Of a stretch of DNA of 64,000 nt, positions 30,089-39,913 are shown piece after piece (the stretch's first letter is position 1; every line of letters starts with the position of its first letter). Both the position numbers and the translations under genes were made by a program. Source of the DNA: Semisulcospira habei (Eukaryota; Mollusca; Gastropoda; Semisulcospiridae); the NCBI GenBank assembly GCA_036245525.1, contig BTPG01000004.1:161406749-161470748 (forward strand), written 5' to 3'. Under the pieces are notes generated by a model. It was not told where the DNA came from and ran no database searches. It worked only from the letters and a program-made list of their open reading frames with translations.

Positions 30089-31921
30089 TTACTTATGCCT
30101 GTCACCCCTACCCGGGTATAGGCCGTCGACGAGAGACCTCCAGCAACTCCTGTCCTGTGCTTCTCCTTCGATTCTACTCCAGGTGGTTCCCAGTCTCTTG
30201 ATGTCTGCTTGGAGGTCTCGACGCCAGGAGTTTCTCGGCCTACCTCTTTTCCTCTTTCCCTGGGGGTTCCATGACAATGTCTGCCTAGTGATACTGGAAG
30301 CCGGCTTTCTCAGACTGTGACCGATCCATCCCCATCTTCTTCGCCCAATTTCATTCTCTGCTGTTATCTGCTCTGTTCTCTCCCAGAGTCTGACGTTGCT
30401 GATCTTCTCTGGCCAGTGGATTTTCAAAATTCTTCTAAGGCAACTGTTCATGAAGGTCTGTACTCTGTTGACTGTGGTTTTTGTCAATCTCCATGTCTCT
30501 GCTCCATATAGGAGAACTGCTTTTACATTGGAGTTGAAAATCCGGACTTTGGTGTGTTGTGACAGCTCTCTGGAACTCCACACTTTTTTCAACTGGAGAA
30601 AGGCTGCTCTGGCTTTACCGATTCGTGCTCTGACATCTGCATCAGTGCCGCTTTTTTTGTCTATGATGCTCCCGAGATAGGTGAAGGACTCCACCTCCTC
30701 CAACGGGGTGCCAGCAAGCAAGACTGGTTCTTCCCTGGTTGCGTTCAGCCTAATTGTCTTTGTTTTCTGTTTGTGAATGGTGAGGCCCACTTGGGATGAG
30801 ATGTCAGCAAGCCTCGTGGTCTTGTCCTGCATTTGTTGATGAGTGTGGGACAGTAATGCCAAGTCGTCTGCAAAATCGAGGTCGTCAAGCTGTGTCCACA
30901 GTGTCCACTGTATTCCACTTCGTCTGTGCTCTGTGGTCATCTTCATGACCCAGTCTATGGCCAGTAGGAAGAGGAACGGAGACAGCAGACACCCCTGCCT
31001 GACACCAGTTCTGACCTGGAGCTCTCTGGTGAACTGCCCTTCGTGGATCACGCGACATGTCATGCCATCATAGCTGCTCTTGATCAGGCGGACAAGCTTT
31101 GTGGGTACACCATAGTGTCGTAGGAGTTTCCACAGAGTCTCTCGGTCCACGCTGTCAAATGCTTTCTCATAATCCACAAAGTTGACGTACAGCGGGGAGC
31201 TCCACTCCAGAGACTGTTCCACGATGATGCGGAGAGTGGCGATCTGGTCTGTACATGATCGGTTCTTCCTGAATCCTGCTTGCTGGTCTCTGAGCTGGGG
31301 GTCAACGGAGCTCTTCATTCTCTCTAGGATGATCCTGTTGAAGACCTTTCCTGGTACTGACAGCAAGGTGATTCCTCTGTAGTTGGAACACTTGCTGAGG
31401 TCACCTTTCTTGGGAAGCTTGATTAGGTACCCCTCCTTCCAGTCAGCTGGCATCACCTCCTCTTCCCAGATCTTTCCAAACAGTGGGTACAGCATCTCAA
31501 CTGTTGTCTCTAGGTCTGCTTTGAGAGACTCCGCTGGGATGCCATCTGGCCCTGCTGCTTTGCCATTCTTCAAAAATGCCACTGCTTTTCTGATCTCTTC
31601 CCGGCTGGGTCTGTCACAGCTGACGGGTAGGTCAGTCTCTGCCGGCTGGATGTCGGGGGGGGGGGGGGGGGGGTCGGGTGGGCTAGGTCTGTTCAGTAAC
31701 TCTTTAAAATACTCGGCCCATCTGTCGAGTTGGTCTGCTCTGTCTGCAATAGGCTTGCCTTCTTTGTCTTTTACTGGTCTTTCTGTAAGGCCATACTTAC
31801 CCGACAATCTTCTGGTAATGTCGTAGAGCTGTTTCATGTTGCCGCTGCCTGCTGCCTTTTCTGCCTCTGCTGCCAGTCTGTCTGTGTAGGCCCTCTTGTC
31901 TGCCCTGATACTCCTCTTCAC
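30089..31921 (-). CDS. LINE copy 1: reverse transcriptase
   Basis: A 610-codon open frame. KNGKAAGPDGIPAESLK, LIKLPKKGDLSKCSNYRGIT, QAGFRKNRSCTDQI, INFVDYEKAFDSVDRETLW-type segment (here VNFVDYEKAFDSVDR, catalytic Asp), GVRQGCLLSPFLFLLAIDW, LDDLDFADDLALLS (catalytic DD), TYLGSIIDKKSGTDADVRAR, then a thumb and a GKRKRGRPRNSWRRDL basic C-terminus. A proline run (PPPPPPP) near residue 85 reflects a poly-G tract at 31657-31672 and differs from copy 2. The frame overlaps the endonuclease frame by 125 bases, so one ancestral frame was probably split. Confidence 0.9.
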   Translation of the reverse strand: MKRSIRADKRAYTDRLAAEAEKAAGSGNMKQLYDITRRLSGKYGLTERPVKDKEGKPIADRADQLDRWAEYFKELLNRPSPPDPPPPPPDIQPAETDLPVSCDRPSREEIRKAVAFLKNGKAAGPDGIPAESLKADLETTVEMLYPLFGKIWEEEVMPADWKEGYLIKLPKKGDLSKCSNYRGITLLSVPGKVFNRIILERMKSSVDPQLRDQQAGFRKNRSCTDQIATLRIIVEQSLEWSSPLYVNFVDYEKAFDSVDRETLWKLLRHYGVPTKLVRLIKSSYDGMTCRVIHEGQFTRELQVRTGVRQGCLLSPFLFLLAIDWVMKMTTEHRRSGIQWTLWTQLDDLDFADDLALLSHTHQQMQDKTTRLADISSQVGLTIHKQKTKTIRLNATREEPVLLAGTPLEEVESFTYLGSIIDKKSGTDADVRARIGKARAAFLQLKKVWSSRELSQHTKVRIFNSNVKAVLLYGAETWRLTKTTVNRVQTFMNSCLRRILKIHWPEKISNVRLWERTEQITAENEIGRRRWGWIGHSLRKPASSITRQTLSWNPQGKRKRGRPRNSWRRDLQADIKRLGTTWSRIEGEAQDRSCWRSLVDGLYPGRGDRHK

Positions 31922-33182
31922 CTCGCGGTTGGCTTCCGAGTATTCCCCATGTGCCCTTACTTTGGCTGCTCTCGTGCGACTGTTGTTGACCGCTGCTTTT
32001 CTTCTGCTTCCTCGCTTCTATCTTCTTCAAGGTCTGTGCCGACAGCCAGTCCTTGTGGTGGTGTTTCCTGAACCCTACAGTGTCTTTGCAGGTTGAGTTT
32101 AGCGCCTCTCTAACTGCCTTCCACTGCTGCTCTGTGGTGACCGCCTCCTCTTCATTTACTAGCTCCTGTAGCGCTTGAAACCGGTTGGACAGCACCAGTT
32201 TGAACTCTTCTCTAACTCCAGTTTCTCTCATGAGGCCTACATTATAGCGCTGTCTTCTTGTTGTCTCTGTGCGGCTTTTCTTTAGCTTGAGCTTCATTCT
32301 TAAGGTAAGCAGATGGTGGTCTGAGGCGACATCTGCTCCCCTCCTCACTCGAACATCTTGAAGGGATCTTCTAAATTTCTTGCTAATGCAGATATGGTCT
32401 ATTTGGTTCTCTGTTGTATGGTCAGGTAAGACCCAAGTTGCTTTGTGTATTCTTCTGTGTGGGAAGATGCTGCCTCCAATGACAAGTCTGTTTAGAGCAC
32501 AAAAGTCTACAAACCTCTCCCCGTTCTCACTCATCTCCGAGCCTAGTCCCTGTCTCCCCATCACCTCTTCGTATCCGGTGTTGTCCTCCCCTATTTTGGC
32601 ATTAAAATCGCCCATGACGATGGTGATGTCTCGCTCCGCACATTTGTCCACGGCACTCTGGAGTTGGTCGTAGAACTCTTGTTTCTCTTCTTCGTCACTG
32701 TCATTGGTGGACGCATAACACTGGATGACGTTCAGCTTGAGCTTTTTCTTGGTTCTAAAGGCTGCTGTTATAATTCTTGGCCCAAGAGGTTCCCAGCCCA
32801 TCAGCGCTCCCTGTGCCACTTGTGACAGCATGAGTGCTACTCCTTCTGTATGGGGGGCATTCTCCTCTTCATGACCTGAATACAGAATCATCTCCCCACT
32901 TAACAGCCTTTTCTGGCCAGACTGCGTCCATCTGGCTTCACTGATACCTAGCAGGGAAAGGTTGTACTTTTGCATTTCCGCTGCTATCTGGGCGGCCTTG
33001 CCGCTCTGGTACATGGTCTTGACGTTCCATGTGCCCATGGTTGTATCCCTGGATAGAGAGAGGCGGCTCGGTCCTGTGGCTTCCGAAGACTTCCGGCTTT
33101 CACCACAGGACGTCATAAGTCTTCTGGTAGAAGAACCTTCCTCCTCCAGGAAAGGAATTACTGTTAGTCTTTTCGTCGGCAT
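31797..33182 (-). CDS. LINE copy 1: APE endonuclease part
   Basis: MGTWNVKTMYQSGKAAQIA (Asn), LLGISEARWTQ (Glu), IVMGDFNAKIGEDN (GDFN), NQIDHICISKKFRR and VASDHHLLTLRM (SDH) are in APE order. The ATG at 33182 is ACG in copy 2 and in the 2394-2617 fragment, so the family's usual start may be the Met of MTSCGESRK further in. Confidence 0.88.
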   Translation of the reverse strand: MPTKRLTVIPFLEEEGSSTRRLMTSCGESRKSSEATGPSRLSLSRDTTMGTWNVKTMYQSGKAAQIAAEMQKYNLSLLGISEARWTQSGQKRLLSGEMILYSGHEEENAPHTEGVALMLSQVAQGALMGWEPLGPRIITAAFRTKKKLKLNVIQCYASTNDSDEEEKQEFYDQLQSAVDKCAERDITIVMGDFNAKIGEDNTGYEEVMGRQGLGSEMSENGERFVDFCALNRLVIGGSIFPHRRIHKATWVLPDHTTENQIDHICISKKFRRSLQDVRVRRGADVASDHHLLTLRMKLKLKKSRTETTRRQRYNVGLMRETGVREEFKLVLSNRFQALQELVNEEEAVTTEQQWKAVREALNSTCKDTVGFRKHHHKDWLSAQTLKKIEARKQKKSSGQQQSHESSQSKGTWGILGSQPRGEEEYQGRQEGLHRQTGSRGRKGSRQRQHETALRHYQKIVG

Positions 33183-33383
33183 TTTTGTAGCTATTTCCTT
33201 TTTTGCAGGGTGGGGAAGCTAGAGGGACCAGGGGTTTTCTGTCGGGGTCACCTTCCCTTAGACCATGTTGGTTCACGGCACCTTATTTCATTCGGTGCAC
33301 CCCTCTCACGAGGGACCCCCTATCCACCACCCAGGGGACGTGCCTCAACGCCGTATGGTCCCAGCGCGAGGTCTCCATCTAAT

Positions 33384-33526
33384 ACTTGCTTGTAATGTTC
33401 ATGTCGAATGTCTTTATTTTTTATGGCTGTTTTTTATACCTTTGGCTTTGGACTGACTTCCTTTTTGGTGCAGTATAGAATACATTTTTGATCTCAGTCC
33501 AACGTACTCAACTATTGGCACACCAT
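33384..33526 (-). other. Part of M4 polB between LINE and motif C
   Basis: Minus-strand coding remnant in a shifted frame (KDHPLFSTQNKKVPGKFKDE, then EYVGLRSKM), ending in HEHYKQVLDG at the LINE insertion point. Included in the polB span; listed because no long open frame covers it. Confidence 0.7.
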
Positions 33527-36500
33527 TTAGTTCATCTTTAAACTTACCAGGCACTTTCTTATTCTGTGTGCTAAACAGCGGGTGATCCTTAGGGTGTCAT
33601 ACATGTGTAGTTCTGTTTTCATGTCTTCATAAAAGTCTTCAGTAGGGACATCAATGATCATAGAGTCAGTGTATAACAGACGACACTCAGGATATTTTGG
33701 TTTAAAGTAATCATAATAAAATTCAAGCATCAGTAATTTTGACAACTCAAGAATTGCCATTCCAATGAATACTGGCTTGTCCAGTTTGACAATTTTTTTT
33801 TGAGTGACACAGCATACAATGATGAATGAAACTCTTTCTACCCTGTGTACTGGGGCTTACCTGTAAGTTTAATTGCACCTGATTCAGATGTTACTAGTCT
33901 AACATCTTTGCGGTGATGAGTATTTTCCATCGTCTTACCAAAACAGGCATTGTTCATAAGTTTAAAGAAGTCTTTGTCAAATGCAGTGTTGCCATCTCTG
34001 GCACGCAATGTTGTGTTCTTCATTATGTAATCTTTTATAAAAGCACTCTGATCAAATTGAATTCCTCTGTGAACTTTCTTTAGTACTAACCCATGTCTGA
34101 TGTAAAACTGTAACAAGCGATAGTGGCAAACGTAATTGAATTTATCATTTAAATTTGGCACAAGTTTAGTGTCTTCTTTTTTCCCTGTCATAATCATTTT
34201 CTCAACTGCTAAGGGATAATCATTGTGGTAATCATGTAGATGGTGTGGGTACTCCAGGTCTACTTCAAAGATCCAACCCTTTGCATCATTCCGGTCATGA
34301 CTCATAATATTGTTTGTTAACTCTGTTATGTCATACTGTGACAAATCATACAGACAAAAGTTTTTCAAGGGCAATAACTCACACATTGTGAATCCGTAAA
34401 GGTTATTAGCGTCAAGGTACGTAATGAATGACCTTGACCTTGAGGGGTCAAACCCAAGGTCGTCCAGATATTTCTTGTTGGCTGTGGCATAATTGTTTGC
34501 GGCTATACTAATGCCTCCCCTCAATCCACTTTCCACCATTTCACCCATCGTACGATCCGATAACAGGTCTATAGATATCTTGCTGGATTTCAAAAATGCA
34601 TCCCATGTCATGCCAGGACTAGTTATGTAGCAAGCTGGGTCAAGACTGTAGTGTAACAAACCCTTTTCACGATAACTTTCAAATACGTCTGCTAGCAAGC
34701 AAACATCAGCTTTCAAGTACTGGTCATGGTAATCAATCGTTTCACACCCTAGTTTACCCCAAGCATCAAAAGTGTGCTGGTAATCAGAGTCAGAAATACC
34801 TTTGCCAGTTAGTGTAGAATAACATTTCTCTTTTGGTGGCAGTCCCCTTTCCTCAAACACAACCCAGTCACTGATGTACTCGTATGGATACACTCCTTTC
34901 TTAATCAAGTCTGGCTCAAAATATTTACTTGTTATTGGATACTCAGTCAGTCCTTCTGCCAGACTAGCAAGCCCTAAAGACAAATGTTGCATGGAGTCAT
35001 AAAATGCTAATTTGTTGTCCAGCCTAAAAGTCAAGTATTTTTCAGTTGTCTAATTTTTTTGTAAGACTCATCCACAGCCTGCATGATAATATGTGAATCA
35101 TACCCCTTGAGATTGTGGAAAAAGATAGGCAACTTATATGCCTTGGGATCAATTTTTAGTTTCAAGTTGCAATCACCGTGGGCAGCACCTCTGTAACGCC
35201 CAGTTATGTGGTCATGGTCACGAACTTTATCACCCTTCAGAAGTTGATCACAACCTCCTAAAGGTTGTTCACAAATCCAACACATCACTGCTGTATCAAA
35301 ATTCTGTTTGTCTTCTTCTGTCATCACCAAAGGCATCTGACACTTTTCCAAATAATGTACTACCTGACTATACAGTTGTCTCATTTCTGTTAAAAACTCA
35401 GCTGCTGCATTTTCACCCCTGTAGATAACAGGTTCTGTATGCTGGCCGTCAGACCTAACAAGAATATATCCGAAAGAACACACCACTTGATCACTCAATT
35501 TTACGGTCTTTGGTAATGATTCTGGAACAGGACCCTCATCTGGTACAACCAGTGATTCAAAATCAGCATACACTACAAACGGCAGCTTTTGCTGATTAAC
35601 ATAGTTCTTGAAATATACCTTGCTACCAGGATCTGGATACCTAAGTATTGTTTGAATGTCATCAGTTGACCTACAGTGCAGGGTATGTTTATGTGCCACT
35701 TTTATAGAGGAGAACCTTTGTAAGCATCTTTTACATACTTCCTGTTTGCCATTGTGTTTTGATACATGGTTGTGAATTAGTCGTGACATATTCCTAATAA
35801 TTGTATAGTGAAAGTTATCACCGAAGCCAGAGCTTATTAGTAACATGTCAACATGCTTATCTTCTGACTGACCATAGGTTGGGGCAATTGGCGACACTTT
35901 AATTGGTTGTAACTTGTTCTCAGACTCATTATCCCATACATACACATTCACAGATATCCCAGGATTTAGTTTTTCAAACAGATCTATATCCTCCACCTTA
36001 ACAGGAAAATCTATGCCACTGAAGTTGAGTTCATTTACAAATTTGGTATAGTTAGATACACGTTCAGGTTTTGTTTTTACAAAATGCAGTTTGGCAAGCA
36101 CACTCCACATAAAACAGAAATTATCTTTGTTCTGAACATTGACGACAGCCTTTTTGTCTGCAACCTCAATTGGTAGTGGCAACCATGATTTGCCTAATAT
36201 AGGATGATATCTTGACTACACGGCCTTCGTGCCAACCAGATCCCTGCATTTTTGCTCTGTCAATTGCTTCTAGAAAGTCAGACAACAGTCTTTCTCTAAA
36301 CACTTTTTCCAATTCCTCTTTTGAATTAACTGTGTGTTGTCTTGTTGAGATATACGAAACAATCACTTCACCATCTACCCTGGTAAATTCTATTTTAGCA
36401 ACAATCTGAATCTTTACACTACCAGAAAGAAGGTTATCTTGTATGACCAAAAAAGACCTTTCTATCGATTCATAGACACTGTAAGTGTTGGATATAGGCA

Positions 36501-36563
36501 AGTCTGTTGTGTGAAACACGTTTCTTAAGCTTGACAAGCTTTGGGAATTGTCCGTCATTTTTA

Positions 36564-36576
36564 TTTGTCCGACAAA
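36564..36576. promoter_or_regulatory. 13-bp palindrome before polB (M4)
   Basis: TTTGTCCGACAAA on the plus strand (TTTGTCGGACAAA in gene orientation), 5 bp upstream of the polB ATG. Also follows the stop of paralogue 2. Confidence 0.65.
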
Positions 36577-36591
36577 ATAATAAATAGAAAA

Positions 36592-36912
36592 TCACACCAT
36601 GTGTAATACCACTTTATTGACTGTAACACCTACAATAAACAGATTCAGTTCACATAGCTGTCTGAATATTTGCTCACACACTGACTCAAACCAGTGATCA
36701 TCAACTTCAAAGGTATGTGTCTTAAGATCAACAGGCATGTACTCTACAAATGGTAACTCCTCAAATATTTCTAAAGCCATTTGATATGACACGTATATAA
36801 TTGATGGCGATGATATTGGCATTATGTCTGGTTGTTTGAAATCTGTTCTTAACTGATCAAAGTGCTGGATATAACTAAAGCAGTCTGTAACATCAATTGT
36901 GTTGAGTGTCAT
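36592..36912 (-). CDS. M4: small conserved protein, paralogue 2
   Basis: 106 codons, intact: MTLNTIDVTDCFSYIQHF, MPVDLKTHTFEVDDHWFESV, then IVGVTVNKVVLHMV. It shares layout and motifs (DVTDCF, VDLxTHTF, WFExxxxxIFRQL, VTVNKVVLH) with paralogue 1 immediately upstream (34 bp apart) but is clearly diverged, so it is an old tandem duplicate. Own palindrome and 'ataaaa' leader. No known domain; possibly structural or regulatory, not assignable. Confidence 0.7.
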   Translation of the reverse strand: MTLNTIDVTDCFSYIQHFDQLRTDFKQPDIMPISSPSIIYVSYQMALEIFEELPFVEYMPVDLKTHTFEVDDHWFESVCEQIFRQLCELNLFIVGVTVNKVVLHMV

Positions 36913-36917
36913 TTTTA

Positions 36918-36930
36918 TTTGTCCGACAAA
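36918..36930. promoter_or_regulatory. 13-bp palindrome before paralogue 2 (M4)
   Basis: The same TTTGTCGGACAAA palindrome as before polB, 5 bp before the ATG of the paralogue-2 gene. This shows that the motif is not specific to polB. Confidence 0.65.
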
Positions 36931-36945
36931 ATAATAAAAAAAATA

Positions 36946-37293
36946 TTACTGCTTGCGCTGTAGGTGTAATACCACTTTATTGACTGTAACGTCGTCAATA
37001 TAATCATGTAGTTTACATAGTTGTCTGAATATGTGTTCACACAGTGCCTCAAACCAGTTGCAGTTAGCATCATTAACTCTAAAGGTATGTGTCCTAAGAT
37101 CAACAGTCTCGTACTCATAACATGGAAAACATTCAGAATACCCCAAAGTCACATTATATACCATGCTTATCAGTGTTGGTGTTGAGAGTTTTATACCGAG
37201 CTCAAATGGCGTTTTAACATGAGTTTTAAAGTAAAAAATGCACTTAACATCTTTGAAGCAGTCTGTGATATCAATGGTTTGTCTGTCTGTCAT
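36946..37293 (-). CDS. M4: small conserved protein, paralogue 1
   Basis: 115 codons, intact from the ATG at 37293 (MTDRQTIDITDCFKDVKC) to LHLQRKQ. It contains YEYETVDLRTHTFRVNDANC, NWFEALCEHIFRQL and DDVTVNKVVLH. Orthologue of the genes at 23294-23693 and 62926-63333. Those extend the C-terminus by about 15 residues (HIPGKWLICW). Preceded by a TTTGTC half-site and 'ttaaaa'. Unknown function. Confidence 0.75.
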   Translation of the reverse strand: MTDRQTIDITDCFKDVKCIFYFKTHVKTPFELGIKLSTPTLISMVYNVTLGYSECFPCYEYETVDLRTHTFRVNDANCNWFEALCEHIFRQLCKLHDYIDDVTVNKVVLHLQRKQ

Positions 37294-37319
37294 TTTTAAA
37301 GACAAACCATAAGGCTAAA

Positions 37320-38151
37320 TTAATTCACTAATCCATACCCTGTTCTAGTATCACTAGGCAGGCATTGTCATGGAACCCCCAGGGAAAGAGGAAAAGAGGT
37401 AGGCCGAGAAACTCCTGGCGTCGAGACCTCCAGGCAGACATCAAGAGACTGGGAACCACCTGGGGTAGAATCGAAGGAGAAGCACAGGACAGGAGTTGCT
37501 GGAGGTCTCTCGTCGACGGCCTATACCCGGGTAGGGGTGACAGGCGTAAGTAAGTAAGTAAGTAATCCAAACCCTGTGGGCTGATCTGTCTTTAAAATAA
37601 GCTTTAGATGCTTAGTCAATTTCAGTTTATTTTTCACACAGTCTCGTTCATGTTTATTTGGTATGACATCATTCTCTCTGAGGCAGTCTTTAAAGCTGTC
37701 ACGATCCTTACAGTAAAACAAACAGATAAACTTTAGTTGCTTATGAAAATCTTTCAGTACAGCATTATATTTATGAGTGAGAATCCATACACTGATGTTT
37801 GCATGCCTGCCACTGAAGGCCAGTTCTGCCAGTGTGTTTCTCTTCTTAACAATATCCTTATCTGCAGAGCAGTCATCAACTATGAACAGGGTTGGGTGTC
37901 CTTCAAATTGCTTGTAAAAATACTGCAGGTAGTCGTTCAGTTTTTTTCTCAGGGTCAACTAAGTAAATGTTGCTGTCAGTCCAAATGAATAAACGGTTGT
38001 GATAAGCTTTGTTGTGTTTGACAGTAGGACAAAATATCACAATGTTTTCAAAATGATGAATGTATCTTGTTTGTAATAGATTAAGTACAAATTCAGTTTT
38101 TCCACAGCCCGTGGCAACAACAAATAAGCCACAATGTGGGTCGAGCGTCAT
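37320..38151 (-). pseudogene. M4: packaging ATPase, interrupted
   Basis: Starts MTLDPHCGLF (the first AUG used in M3 is CTG here). Walker A is ATGCGKTEF and Walker B is TLFIVDDCSADKD. A one-base insertion in the T run near 37940 shifts frame. A truncated LINE (37344-37562) separates the last few codons, which resume after the duplicated target and end at 37320. The capsid-like gene expected upstream is absent: LINE copy 2 lies 16 bp before the start, and the sequence beyond it does not match the M3 capsid region. Confidence 0.88.
37344..37562 (+). mobile_element. 5'-truncated LINE 3' end, same family
   Basis: About 219 bp matching the last ~70 RT codons (GKRKRGRPRNSWRRDL, DRSCWRSLVDGLYPGRG) and ending (TAAG)n. 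Target-site duplication TAATCCATACCCTGT (37329-37343) and TAATCCAAACCCTGT (37563-37577), one mismatch. Inserted in the 3' end of the M4 ATPase gene, in the orientation opposite to the two long copies. Confidence 0.92.
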
Positions 38152-38176
38152 TAAGTTCAGTTTTAAACTTACTTAC

Positions 38177-39913
38177 TTACTTATGCCTGTCACCCCTACC
38201 CGGGTATAGGCCGTCGACGAGAGACCTCCAGCAACTCCTGTCCTGTGCTTCTCCTTCGATTCTACTCCAGGTGGTTCCCAGTCTCTTGATGTCTGCTTGG
38301 AGGTCTCGACGCCAGGAGTTTCTCGGCCTACCTCTTTTCCTCTTTCCCTGGGGGTTCCATGACAATGCCTGCCTAGTGATACTGGAAGCTGGCTTTCTCA
38401 GGCTGTGACCGATCCATCCCCATCTTCTTCGCCCAATTTCATTCTCTGCTGTTATCTGCTCTGTTCTCTCCCAGAGTCTGACGTTGCTGATCTTCTCTGG
38501 CCAGTGGATTTTCAAAATTCTTCTAAGGCAACTGTTCATGAAGGTTTGTACTCTGTTGACTGTGGTTTTTGTCAATCTCCAAGTCTCTGCTCCGTATAGG
38601 AGAACTGCTTTTACATTGGAGTTGAAAATCCGGACTTTGGCGTGTTGTGACAGCTCTCTGGAACTCCACACTTTTTTTAACTGGAGAAAGGCTGCTCTGG
38701 CTTTACCGATTCGTGCTCTGACATCTGCATCAGTGCCGCCTTTTTTGTCTATGATGCTCCCGAGATAGATGAAGGACTCCACCTCCTCCAACGGGGTGCC
38801 AGCAAGCAAGACTGGTTCTTCCCTGGTTGTTTTCAGCCTCATTGTCTTTGTTTTCTGTTTGTGAATGGTGAGGCCCACTTGGGACGAGATGTCAGCAAGC
38901 CTCGTGGTCTTGTCCTGCATTTGTTGATGAGTGTGGGACAGTAATGCCAAGTCGTCTGCAAAATCGAGGTCGTCAAGCTGTGTCCACAGTGTCCACTGTA
39001 TTCCACTTCGTCTGTGCTCTGTGGTCATCTTCATGACCCAGTCTATGACCAGTAGGAAGAGGAACGGAGACAGCAGACACCCCTGCCTGACACCAGTTCT
39101 GACCTGGAGCTCCCTGGTGAACTGCCCTTCGTGGATCACGCGACATGTCATGCCATCGTAGCTGCTCTTGATCAGGCGGACGAGCTTTGTGGGTACACCG
39201 TAGTGTCGTAGGAGTTTCCACAGAGTCTCTCGGTCCACGCTGTCAAATGCTTTCTCATAATCCACAAAGTTGATGTACAGCGGGGAGCTCCACTCCAGAG
39301 ACTGTTCCACGATGATGCGGAGAGTGGCGATCTGGTCTGTACATGATCGGTTCTTCCTGAATCCTGCTTGCTGGTCTCTCAGCTGGGGGTCAACGGAGCT
39401 CTTCATTCTCTCCAGGATGATCCTGTTGAAGACCTTTCCTGGTACTGACAGCAAGGTGATTCCTCTGTAGTTGGAACACTTGCTGAGGTCGCCTTTCTTG
39501 GGAAGCTTGATTAGGTACCCCTCCTTCCAGTCAGCCGGCATCACCTCCTCTTCCCAGATCTTTCCAAACAGTGGGTACAGCATCTCCACCGTTGTCTCTA
39601 GGTCTGCTTTCAGAGACTCCGCTGGGATGCCATCTGGCCCTGCTGCTTTGCCATTCTTCAAAAATGCCACTGCTCTTCTGATCTCTTCCCGGCTGGGTCT
39701 GTCACAGCTGATGGGTAGGTCGGTCTCTGCCGGCTGGATATCGGGAGGGTCGGGTGGGCTAGGTCTGTTCAGTAACTCTTCAAAATACTCGGCCCATCTG
39801 TCGAGTTGGTCTGCTCTGTCTGCAATAGGCTTGCCTTCTTTGTCTTTTACTGGTCTTTCTGTATGGCCATACTTACCCGACAATCTTCTGGTAATGTCGT
39901 AGAGCTGTTTCAT
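38177..39913 (-). CDS. LINE copy 2: reverse transcriptase
   Basis: 578-codon frame with the same motifs as copy 1 (AGPDGIPAESLK, INFVDYEKAFDSVDR, LDDLDFADDLALLS, YLGSIIDKKGGTDADVRAR, GKRKRGRPRNSW). The frame is separated from the endonuclease frame by a frameshift near 39910-39980, where copy 2 has a short deletion relative to copy 1. Confidence 0.9.
   Translation of the reverse strand: MKQLYDITRRLSGKYGHTERPVKDKEGKPIADRADQLDRWAEYFEELLNRPSPPDPPDIQPAETDLPISCDRPSREEIRRAVAFLKNGKAAGPDGIPAESLKADLETTVEMLYPLFGKIWEEEVMPADWKEGYLIKLPKKGDLSKCSNYRGITLLSVPGKVFNRIILERMKSSVDPQLRDQQAGFRKNRSCTDQIATLRIIVEQSLEWSSPLYINFVDYEKAFDSVDRETLWKLLRHYGVPTKLVRLIKSSYDGMTCRVIHEGQFTRELQVRTGVRQGCLLSPFLFLLVIDWVMKMTTEHRRSGIQWTLWTQLDDLDFADDLALLSHTHQQMQDKTTRLADISSQVGLTIHKQKTKTMRLKTTREEPVLLAGTPLEEVESFIYLGSIIDKKGGTDADVRARIGKARAAFLQLKKVWSSRELSQHAKVRIFNSNVKAVLLYGAETWRLTKTTVNRVQTFMNSCLRRILKIHWPEKISNVRLWERTEQITAENEIGRRRWGWIGHSLRKPASSITRQALSWNPQGKRKRGRPRNSWRRDLQADIKRLGTTWSRIEGEAQDRSCWRSLVDGLYPGRGDRHK

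Larger units (their letters stand above)
30078..33371 (-). mobile_element. LINE copy 1 (APE endonuclease plus RT, (TAAG)n tail)
   Basis: A 3.3-kb near-complete non-LTR element. Target-site duplication TCTCCATCTAAT at 30066-30077 and 33372-33383. The 3' end (left) is (CTTA)n on the plus strand and the 5' end is CCTCGCGCTGGGACC. It encodes the 'craniofacial development protein 2-like' type endonuclease and an RT common in invertebrate genomes; I read it as RTE-like, but the clade needs phylogeny. Inserted inside M4 polB. Confidence 0.93.
29834..36558 (-). pseudogene. M4: protein-primed DNA polymerase B, split by a LINE
   Basis: Read right to left. Start ATG at 36558 after a palindrome and 'ataaaa'. 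N-terminal domain 36558-36166, then frameshift; YADFESL (exo I), CWICEQPLGGC and DHDHITGRYRG (treble clef), FHNLKGYDSH (exo II) in 36182-35031; frameshift near 35035; DVCLLADVFE (exo III), YLDANNLYGFTM (motif A), MNNACFGKTMEN (motif B) in 35034-33838; a TAG, then LLYTDSM (motif C) and VEYVGLRSKMYSI by about 33475. The LINE at 30078-33371 interrupts just after YKQVLDGE. The C-terminal ~75 codons (THKKSLAVGDTKRVFHTKEK and others) lie at 30065-29834. All catalytic motifs are visible but the frame is broken at least five times. Confidence 0.92.

Noticed and set aside
38405..39902. Plus-strand open frames across the LINEs
   Set aside because: They are antisense shadows of the minus-strand endonuclease and reverse transcriptase frames.
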